Source: Motacilla alba alba (lineage: Eukaryota > Chordata > Aves > Passeriformes > Motacillidae). From it: a stretch of DNA of 64,000 bases. Positions 46,790 through 56,790 of the stretch are shown one piece after another (position 1 is the first letter of the stretch; every line of letters starts with the position of its first letter). Below the pieces are notes generated by a model. The model searched no databases. It was given only the letters and a program-made list of their open reading frames with translations, and had not been told where the DNA came from. The stretch covers positions 30,096,786-30,160,785 of the forward strand of contig NC_052021.1 in NCBI RefSeq assembly GCF_015832195.1, read 5' to 3'. The translations under genes were made by a program, and so were the position numbers.

Positions 46790-48708
46790 TGGCCCGTGGT
46801 GCTGAAATGTCGCTGTCCACTGGGCCGTAGTGCTGAAATGTCGCTGTCCACTGGGCCTGTGGTGCTGAAATGTCGCTGTCCATTGGCCCGTGGTGCTGAA
46901 ATGTCGCTGTCCACTGGCCAGTGGTGCTGAAATGTCACTGTCCACTGGGCCCGTGGTGCTGAAATGTCGCTGTCCACTGGCCCGTGGTGCTGAAATGTCG
47001 CTGTCCACTGGCCCGTGGTGCTGAAATGTCGCTGTCCACTGGGCCAGTGGTGCTGAAATGTCGCTGTCCATTGGCCCGTGGTGCTGAAATGTCGCTGTCC
47101 ATTGGCCCGTGGTGCTGAAATGTCGCTGTCCATTATACCCGTGGTGCTGAAATGTCGCTGTCCACTGGCCAGTGGTTCTGAAATGTCGCTGTCCACTGGC
47201 CCGTGGTGCTGAAATGTCGCTGTCCACTGGGCCAGTGGTGCTGAAATGTCGCTGTCCACTGGCCCTGTGGTGCTGAAATGTCGCTGTCCACTGGCCCGTG
47301 GTGCTGAAATGTCGCTGTCCATTATACCTGTGGTGCTGAAATGTCGCTGTCCACTGGCCAGTGGTTCTGAAATGTCGCTGTCCACTGGCCAGTGGTGCTG
47401 AAATGTCGCTGTCCACTGGGCCAGTGGTGCTGAAATGTCGCTGTCCATTGGCCCGTGGTGCTGAAATGTCGCTGTCCACTGGGCCCGTGGTGCTGAAATG
47501 TCGCTGTCCACTGGGCCAGTGGTGCTGAAATGTCGCTGTCCACTGGCCAGTGGTGCTGAAATGTCGCTGTCCACTGGCCCGTGGTGCTGAAATGTCGCTG
47601 TCCATTGGGCCCGTGGTGCTGAAATGTCGCTGTCCACTGGGCCCGTGGTGCTGAAATGTCGCTGTCCACTGGGCCAGTGGTGCTGAAATGTCGCTGTCCA
47701 CTGGCCCGTGGTGCTGAAATGTCGCTGTCTATGGGCCCGTGGTGCTGAAATGTCGCTGTCCACTGGGCCGTAGTGCTGAAATGTCGCTGTCCACTGGGCC
47801 TGTGGTGCTGAAATGTCGCTGTCCATTGGCCCGTGGTGCTGAAATGTCGCTGTCCACTGGCCAGTGGTGCTGAAATGTCACTGTCCACTGGGCCCGTGGT
47901 GCTGAAATGTCGCTGTCCACTGGGCCCGTGGTGCTGAAATGTCGCTGTCCACTGGCCCGTGGTGCTGAAATGTCGCTGTCCACTGGGCCAGTGGTGCTGA
48001 AATGTCGCTGTCCATTGGCCCGTGGTGCTGAAATGTCGCTGTCCATTGGCCCGTGGTGCTGAAATGTCGCTGTCCATTATACCCGTGGTGCTGAAATGTC
48101 GCTGTCCACTGGCCAGTGGTTCTGAAATGTCGCTGTCCACTGGCCCGTGGTGCTGAAATGTCGCTGTCCACTGGGCCAGTGGTGCTGAAATGTCGCTGTC
48201 CACTGGCCCTGTGGTGCTGAAATGTCGCTGTCCACTGGCCCGTGGTGCTGAAATGTCGCTGTCCATTATACCTGTGGTGCTGAAATGTCGCTGTCCACTG
48301 GCCAGTGGTTCTGAAATGTCGCTGTCCACTGGCCAGTGGTGCTGAAATGTCGCTGTCCACTGGGCCAGTGGTGCTGAAATGTCGCTGTCCATTGGCCCGT
48401 GGTGCTGAAATGTCGCTGTCCACTGGGCCCGTGGTGCTGAAATGTCGCTGTCCACTGGGCCAGTGGTGCTGAAATGTCGCTGTCCACTGGCCAGTGGTGC
48501 TGAAATGTCGCTGTCCACTGGCCCGTGGTGCTGAAATGTCGCTGTCCATTGGCCTGTGGTGCTGAAATGTCGCTGTCCACTGGGCCCGTGGTGCTGAAAT
48601 GTCGCTGTCCACTGGGCCCGTGGTGCTGAAATGTCGCTGTCCACTGGGCCAGTGGTGCTGAAATGTCGCTGTCCACTGGCCCGTGGTGCTGAAATGTCGC
48701 TGTCTATG
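46790..48708 (-). repeat. Tandem higher-order duplication of about 0.95 kb
   Basis: Rare unit variants recur in the same order at a constant offset: GGGCCGTAGTGC at 46822 and 47765 (943), GTCACTG at 46937 and 47880 (943), CATTATACCCG at 47132 and 48076 (944), ATTATACCTG at 47321 and 48265 (944), GTGGTTCTG near both TATA variants in each copy, and GTCTATGGG at about 47730 and 48705 (975). The last offset shows one extra unit in the second copy. Copy A is about 46790-47733 and copy B about 47734-48708. Confidence 0.9.
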
Positions 48709-48805
48709 GGCCCGTGGTGCTGAAATGTCGCTGTCCACTGGCCTGTGGTGCTGAAATGTCGCTGTCCATTTTCCTGTGGTGCTGAAATGTCGCTGTCCAC
48801 GGGCC

Positions 48806-48842
48806 CGTGGTGCTGAAATGTCAGTGGACAGCGACATTTCAG
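48806..48842. repeat. Inversion junction 2 at the array end
   Basis: GCTGAAATGTC runs straight into AGTGGACAGCGACATTTCAG, so the array flips back to plus orientation for one partial unit and then ends. Unlike junction 1, this break is inside the core, just after GTC. Confidence 0.9.
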
Positions 48843-50075
48843 CTACATTTCACTACAAAGTGTGTTTTTTTGCCTCTATGTGGAATCCATTGAAAAAGTT
48901 CAGACAAGAAGCTGTACTGAACTCTGCCCTCATTGGAGATCTCTCCCCAAGAACTAAAGAAGGGAAAAAGGATTACCTGCTTCCTGAATTGTGTGGTTTA
49001 TCCACAGCAACCAGGCCCCGCACAGCCACTGCCTCATTTCCATCTGGTGGGAACCAGTAGAGTAAAAGTGAGAAAACTCATGGGTTGAGACAATGACAGT
49101 TTAATACCTAAAGTGAAAGCTGCCCCCTTCCTTCTTTCCCCAGCTTTACATGCTCAGCACAACACCATATAATAGGGAACACCCCTGTGGACGGTTGGGG
49201 TCAGATGTTCCAGATGTGTCCCCCCAACTCCTTGTGAACCCCCAGCCCCCTGACTGGTGGAGTGCAGTGAGGTGATGAGCAGAAAAGGCTTTGACTCTGT
49301 GTTGCTCAGCCATAACAAAAACCTCTCATTTTATCAGCACTCTTTCCAGCTCAAATCCAACAGCCCTGTATCAGGTACTGTGAAGAAAATCAGCTCTATC
49401 CCAGCAAAACCCAGAACACTGCACCATCCCAAAATTTCCATTTACCCTGGAGATGGGTAATGGACAAAAGAGATCAACAGCTACCTGATGTTCTTTAGCA
49501 ACCATGTTGCCATGAGCAAATTTGCTGATTTCATGGAACAATGAGTTCAATTAATATTTGTCAAACAGAAAAGAAAAAAACCCGGAGGACCAACATCATT
49601 CCAGCTGCCCTACGTTGTTTATAAATAGTAATAAAATCCAACTTCCATTTAATTAACTATCCCACTAACAACAATCTGCCTGGGAGCTTTAAAAGCTCTT
49701 AATACTAAAGGTTTGTCTGGAGGACTGTCATCTAGTTTGATTATAGTTTGCATAATAATATTATGTAGAGATAAGAACACTATTTAGAATTGAGTTGTTC
49801 TGCTCTCTCATGCAAATTCCTGTTTAAAGGGAAAAAAAAGAGAAAGAGGATAAGAGATATTGGGCTTTTATAACCTACATCATCAGAATAAAATTAAACA
49901 GAACTTCTAATGAAGGCTTATGCATGTTTTCAGCATGCTTACATTAATAATAAGGAAAGGATGTTTTAAACAATAAAATAAAACTTTTTGTAGCATCTTC
50001 ACAGCCAGGCTGGTTTATGATCATCTCACCTCAAAATGTAGAGATCTATATTTGCTCTCAGGACTATTGGCTCTC

Positions 50076-50098
50076 TGTGTGTGTGTGTGTGTGTGTGC
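50076..50098. repeat. (TG)n microsatellite
   Basis: About eleven uninterrupted TG units. Confidence 0.95.
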
Positions 50099-53000
50099 AT
50101 TGATCCTTTCTACCTACACTTCAACACCTGGATTTATTATCTTTCTTTGTCTGCATTTCTCATCCATAGTAGAATTTGGGTTTTTACTTTTCTCTGCTCA
50201 CAGCAGCCATTAAAGGCATCTACTGTCAGATGAGTAAAAGAAGTCAAGGAGCTAAATGTGGAAGGAATTAAAGAAACACAGAAGATCAATGATCAGTTCA
50301 TGAGGACTCCTACTCCATGACTTGACCCCCACACACCATTTCTGCTGTTTATTCTTTCTTGCCATTCTGATATGTGTAGCTGGTTAAAAATGGCAATATT
50401 ACTGACTGAAGATTCTCTTCCTTTGAAAATCAATGTGAATTTTGCTGCCGATTTCAATATTGTCCAGTTTCTCCCATGCCCTTTTCTTTAACATATTTGC
50501 TTCAGAATGTTTCTCTCCAGCTCTGTCAGCTTCCCCCATTTTTTATTGAACACAAGAAGTTTGAAACCACAAAGACCATCAGATTTCCTTTACTATGACT
50601 CCTTCTGTCAGACCTCTGTCAGCCTCTCCTTTGGATATTCTTCCACTCTTTAATGAATCTTACCAAGAAGGTATCCAGCTCCATCTGCAGGGTTCCTCAG
50701 CTCATGTTTGTAAGTCCTATCATTCCCCATGAATACTCTTCCATTACCTGATTGCTCTTAGATTAAGAGTTTAATCTCATAGTACGTTTCTCCAAACATT
50801 TTTCTTAAAGAATTGTGGGGTTTTTTAAATTTTGTGACAGCATTTGTGATGGGAGAATTGTTCTTATCCATGGGCTCTGTCAAGCAGAGCAGCACTAAGA
50901 GTCGTGGTTTAGCTCTAATTTTATGAACACTCTTGTTTCAGCTGAACGCACTGGTTGAACTCCCATCAATTAGAAGACTTCAGCATGCTATAGTTGCTAC
51001 TATAAATACCTATCCCATATTGTATCCATTTTTCCACGGTATTTTTATTCCAAAGAACAAGTTTGTTTTACTTTACAAGATTTCTAAGTGTTTGTTATCC
51101 ATGGTCACTCACTTCAGGGCTGGATGTGACTGCCCTCGGAGGATGATGAATTATGGTGAAATCATACTCATCAAACAAAGCAGCTGGGAGACTTAACCTG
51201 GAAAATTATTTTGCCAGAAACTTGCAGTTAAGAACTGTAATGTCAGAATAACTAATGGATGAGAGCTTGGCTGAAATCTGTGAGGTCCATCATGCTCTGG
51301 GTATTTACAATTCTTACATCACTGTACATATATTTTGTTTCATCACGGCAGCAAAATAAATCTTTCCTATTAAGAAACATAAGTGTTGTTCCAGATATTT
51401 CATTCCCAGTAGTAGTGACTCATGAGAGCCATATCCTAATTAGAATAATCTAAAAAAGCACCATAAAAGTGAGCTGATACTTGTTATATGGGACTCATTT
51501 ATTATTTTAACCCTATTGCTCAAGCAGTTCTCCAGGTGTGCAGAGGGACTTGCAACGGAACAAGGCAAGACGTGCCCAAACAGAAGACAACTTAATCACT
51601 GCAAATGGAACAAGCCCAGAAGCTCACAGCATTTTAAACATGATAATGAACAGGTCTTTCTGACACCAAGCAAAGATCACTGTCAACTCCACACCAGGGA
51701 GGATGACTCTGAGGCTGGGTAATTTTTACCCTGGAGCAGGACAGATGTTCCTGGTAGAACTGACAAGGGAAACCAGATCTGCTGATGTCTCATGTAGGCA
51801 AAGCACCTTTCCTTACTGCTGTGTGAGGTGTCATCACTCAAGAGGAGCAAGAAGACAAAAATTTCTTATTAACCATTCTCCCTTTCTTCTGCTTCTTTTC
51901 CAACATTCTAAAGCCAGATTTGAGCAGACAAAATCAAAATACACAGCTCTAGGCAACAAACTACTCCAAAGCCTCTTCTGAAGATGCCCACATTATTGTA
52001 CTTTCAAAAAGGCCAAAACTCTTTTCTGTATCAGTAATGGTTCCTATTTTTGTTCTAGTAGGAAAAAGAGCTTTTAAGCCTGGTTAGAGTTTTACTCAGC
52101 AAAAGTATTACACAATATTCTGTCGAATAGAAAATGAAGCAGGAAAAAAGCCCCACTGAATTCTTGCCTCTCAATTATTCTTTAGGACCACTGAAATATT
52201 ATTCCTATTCTTTTGAAAGCTTGGAGGGAAGTGGTGTACCTCAAAAACAGTGAAGAAAGCATTGTTGATGGGGGGTGATTATATAAGATGTATAGTTAAA
52301 AGCTCAAAAGGACTGAAGTACCTATATTTATTTAAGTTTTTCTTTCTTTGTTGTTGTTCCCATTGAGTATTTTAGTTGAAAAATACACAAGAGCTTCTAG
52401 AATATTCAGGATAACATGCTGTCAAATTGTAACTTTTTCCATTCTGTGGAATCCTGAAGGAACAGCAGCAGTTTGATTCTCTGTCAAAGGAAATGAAGCA
52501 TTTGGAGGAGATGTGGGATGACACTGTCATTGACAGAGTTTTTTGCAAGTCCATGGGTCACAACCTTCAAAACAGAGTGAAAGGGCTACTCCTTGCAGCC
52601 AGATCTCAAGCCAGAAGAAATCAAGAGGAAATCAAGAGTGGACCAATAGATCAGTGCTCACACTAGCTGTTCCTGGTGTGCAGACTTCATTTTTCAGGGT
52701 AGAGTTTGTAAAATCTCAACCTTTGTTCTAATTTATAGTGAAAATTAGGAGTTTTGAAATGATTCTTAAACCATTTTTTCTCCGCTTCCCCTGAAGCACG
52801 TTACCCCAAAAAGTTCCAGCGAAGTCAACAGCTCAAAACAATGTGTTCCAAATCTCTTCATTTGTATCCTTGGGAAAATGGAGCTGCCATGAATCTGGAG
52901 TATGAATACCTGGGGTGTATTCCTCAGTCAATAATAACTTTCTGCAGCTCAGACTCAAGATCCTGTTTTAATCTGAAAACTCCATCTTTGCCATAGGTGC

Positions 53001-54756
53001 AATAACAACCCCCCTGCACCCTGGCTTTAAATATTCAAGGCTGTAATTCCCCTTCACATGACCTCTGAACCAACCCTACACAGCCCTGGGTTCACACCTC
53101 GCTTCATGACAGAAAGTTTTAACAAATTACGATGAAACCTCAATAGCTGAAAGCAAGACAAAGGCATCTTTTAATCGTCAAATTAGCTGGAGGGAAGAGC
53201 TGGAACTGCTTTCAGTCAGGAAAGAAGGGGAAATCATTAAAGGAAATCATCCCCTTTTCTTTCCCCAAGTAATTAGAAGAACCATCTGTATGTTCATTTC
53301 ACTACAGTGAAGGGTGTGGATTAGCATTTCAGAGAGATTTGAGTTCAACCAGCAATACTTTGATGTGTTAAAGTGAATGATGGTAAAATTTCTAAGGCTT
53401 TCAATGTTATACAAGTTAAAAAGGGTACACATGTCACTTTCCAGTCATTCTTTTTAAATTACTATTCAGCAGAGCCAAATTTACATTCAGAGAATTTTCC
53501 TTTTATCTCCAAAAGCATATTTAAAAAATAATATGTTCCCATTAAAAGAAATTGTTTACAGAATGCCCAGCTACAACCTTTTGGATCTGTAGACTATACA
53601 GTGAGCACTGCCAGAATGAAATGAAAATTGTACAAAAGGCTGATAAAAAGAATCCAGATGTAAAAAAAAGCTAAATAAACCTTTCAGTTATGACTGCTTT
53701 TACTCAGTGGGAAAAGTAACCTTTGAAATATTTCTTTGGTGATTTACAAAGGTATAGCAACATTTCAGGCACGAAATCGTGAATCACTAAAGCACACTGA
53801 AAAGTGAAAATGAAGAAGAGCTACAGGCCTGGTTTCACATATATAAAACAACAGTCTCTAGCGTGGGACCAGCTCTGGTTAATCTGGAGACAAATCTTTC
53901 CCACTATTAGTTATCCAAGCACTATAGAAATCTGCACTTGACCTGAGGCAGAATGGAAATTATAAGATAATATAATAGACCCTACAGACCTCATAGATAA
54001 AAGGCCATGGGATGTCTAAATCATTCAATCAAGACCCCTCCATGATTGAAATTAGGTCCTATGGGTAAGTGGAGCTGAATTCAGTTTTCCCAAGATCTTT
54101 GTAGCCGTCCAGTTCTCTTAATATACTTGTTCAGGTCATTACACAAAGTTCTCTCTATTTATTTACCAAGAAATGGTAAACTCCAGATTCATCAAGCTTA
54201 AAATTGCCTTCCATGAGCCCAAGTCTTCCCTCATCATCCATCATAATAACTAACCAGTTAACTGAAAACAAAAATGCACATTTGAGGAAAAAGAGCTTTG
54301 AGACTTGGCCACATCTTTGAAATTCCCAGCCACATCAAGGAAATAGCATCTTTTCCCTTGAAACAAAATGAAATTTCCACGTATACTCTAGATCTGGGCA
54401 TTGCAAAACACTAGCAGCTCTCACCATTTCTTACACAAATAATTAGGGAGAGGTCTCAACCCCCCCATTACAAATCTCTGCAATACCTTTGCTCTGTAAA
54501 TGAAAACAGAATATGAAGGATGTTTGTCCAAATGGCAGCAGTTCAAAACAAGAAGAATGGCAGGGGAAGATAGAAGTAATTTGTTTTGCTGCATTAATTT
54601 TTTTAAAAGAGCTGATGTTGTGGTGTCATTTTACCACCATGTCGAGTTTTGTTCTTAAGTTCTACAGGCCAAGGATTTCACCAAGACAATATTCAAATGA
54701 GGTGGCTATTTATTAATTCTATTCCAATTAAATGGTATCAACCTGATTGAATTTGA

Positions 54757-54791
54757 ACACGCACACACACACACGCACACGCACACACACA
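54757..54791. repeat. (AC)n microsatellite with CG interruptions
   Basis: AC repeat interrupted by three GC steps (ACGCAC), about 35 bases. Confidence 0.95.
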
Positions 54792-56752
54792 AAGAAATAA
54801 TCTGTAATGCTTCTCAGTCTTCATAAGTCATAATAAGAGAGTTCTCTACTAAAACAGATGTCCACTAATACACTATGATATTGTGGCAGAGGTTCACAAG
54901 GGCTGAATTTATTCCAGAGAGCTATATCCCTGTCAAATGTGACACTGAGAGAAGGTAGTTAAAAAGCAGCAAAATTCATCTATTGGAGGGTTTGGAACCC
55001 AAATTTATCAGTCCCTTATCAAATAGGTTTTTGTTAGTTCTGGGTTGTTTTTTTTATTCTGTTAAAAGTAATTTCTTTAAAACTTAATAAGTTTCAGGGT
55101 TATGTTCTCTGATTAGCACACTTGATTCAATTACTCAGACACTCTTTAACACACTTTATACTGCACACCATATAACTTCAACCTCAGAAGGGTCAAGAAG
55201 GTTATATCTGAATGAGCAGAGTACAATAATTTAGTATTGCCACACTGCCTGCCCACACAAAACACCCCATTACCAACAGAGTAGTTTCCCTTCTGTCCCA
55301 TTTCTCTCTGAAATTAATGCTGCTTGACTACGATGACTCACAGTACACAGTGCCCCATTATCAGCAAAAGTAGTCTATAATTCATAATAAAGCCATTTTT
55401 GACCCACTTGAAATGCTTTTTTGCACTTAGTTATTCTTTCCTTTTTCCACATTCAGCATGAGTTGCCTCTCTCCAGTCTAGCAGCTTAGTTGCTGTGCAC
55501 AGACTTAATTCACAGCACCGAAATTGCACAGTGCTCAAAGGCTACCAAAATGCTGCAGGAGCAGTGAGGAAGAAGCACAACTAGCAAGAGATGACAGGAG
55601 CAGAGACCAGCTGAAAAACATGCTTCATGTCACTGGGGCTTGGAGGAGACATTCACAGCCATTGGCTCATTTGTTAAATGTGAAAGAGGAACAAAGCTCT
55701 GAGAGCCTGAAATGCAAAGGCTGGGACAGCTGCATGTCCTTGCCATGGGAAAAGGCACATCTAAGCTGGGTGAGGGATTTGTAGGCACCAGGTTATCAAA
55801 CACCTTGTGCATAAAAAGAAGAGCGAGGTCTAGAAGGCTCTGCAGAGGAGTGTGTGTGGTGTAAAGGAGGGGGCAGAAGAAGGCGTGTAGATTCCCTTAA
55901 TTTTCACCACACCAGACTGATAGAATCTTCCAAGTCACCTAACAGGGCCACAGCCTTGCTGTTTATAGCCACCGTCACCCCTGAGAGCACAGCTGGAAAC
56001 AGGCCGAGCCAGCTGCCACACAGGGCTGCAGCTCAGTGGCTCCCAGAGCGTGAATGTGTGGCAATTATCCAGCTGGGGAGTCTAAAATTATTCAGCTGGA
56101 AGCACAAGACATTAACTCCAGCCAAAGAAAGAGTTATCCTGCTGTAAGGCTCCTGAAGGGAGGCTCGGAGACTCAAGCTGCTTGGCAGGTATTTTTAACA
56201 CCAAGCAGGCACAATGTGGTCTGCACTGTCCCCACACATGTTGAGGTGTTTGGAGTCTTCCTTTTTAGTGGTCTTCTGTCACTTAAACAACTTAGGGGCC
56301 TCATTATCACAGACATCTAATAAGTTGTTCCATAAAAAACAGAATTACCAAATCCTGGTCACATAGATAGATCTCTTCAATTTCTCACACCACAGATGCT
56401 GTCTCAAAACTCATGTCCTTTATGACCCTCTCACCACATTGCTCTGGCTCCCCATTGAAACCTCCAGCTGGTGAGGACTCGCTGGCACTGGGAACCTCTC
56501 ACAGTAAAGTCAGTATTAGTGATGGAGATGAAAAGACACTGAATAGCAAACTCTGCTGTGGAACTCATTTGTTAACCAGATGTTTGCCAGGTTTTCTAAT
56601 CCCAATGTAACACAATCTGTCACAGGAACTCCCTTCAACTCCAACACATTAACAGCTGCTTAATTTTTCAAGTCAATAAAAGTTTGGTGTTGAAAACTTG
56701 ATATTTCTGCCTAAAATTATTATGCTGAATTATTTTGTACAGATGTTACCTG

Positions 56753-56790
56753 TTATCTATTATTATCTATTATCTATTATCAATTATCAT
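56753..56790. repeat. TATCTAT-type microsatellite
   Basis: Imperfect units of TTATCTA and TTA in tandem (TTATCTATTATTATCTAT followed by further units). Confidence 0.85.

Larger units (their letters stand above)
44877..48820 (-). repeat. Satellite right arm, about 125 units
   Basis: The same unit in reverse orientation, about 3.94 kb at an average spacing of about 31.5 bases. Linkers vary among about a dozen forms and their order shows higher-order repeats. The CpG in GTCGCTG occurs in nearly every unit, exceptions being GTCACTG at about 46937 and 47880. Confidence 0.93.
43712..48842. repeat. Minisatellite array, 31/32-bp unit, with internal inversions
   Basis: About 5.1 kb of head-to-tail units of 31 or 32 bp, GC-rich against an AT-rich background. 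In the right-hand orientation each unit is a nearly invariant core, TGGTGCTGAAATGTCGCTGT then CCA, plus a linker of about 8 bases such as CTGGGCCC, CTGGCCA or TTGGCCC before the next GTGG. Units lie in plus orientation to about 44877, in the reverse orientation to about 48820, then one partial unit is plus again. Edge units at 43712-43790 are degenerate (CATCAC for CACCAC, 'gacagcggcactccagg'), as expected at the ends of a tandem array. Very long open frames over it are explained by the unit lacking stop codons in every frame of one strand; single-base indels in cores (near 45574 and 45981) and mixed 31/32 spacing shift the frame freely. Confidence 0.97.

Noticed and set aside
44763..47826. 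Very long open frames (706, 947 and 999 codons) with repeating SDISAP / QRHFSTT / TATFQHH phrases, and similar shorter ones at 43663-44948 and 47322-48837
   Set aside because: The three phrases are the three frames of one 31/32-bp DNA repeat. The frame rotates because unit lengths are not multiples of three, and single-base indels are tolerated, so there is no sign of coding constraint.
43712..48842. CRISPR-like repeat-spacer array
   Set aside because: The variable part is only about 8 bases with about a dozen recurring forms, the unit flips orientation inside the array, and the surroundings are bird nuclear DNA with CR1 elements.
43712..48842. DNA transposon with long terminal inverted repeats
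   Set aside because: The arms are very unequal (about 1.1 and 3.9 kb), made wholly of tandem units, with no internal unique or transposase sequence and no evident target-site duplication.
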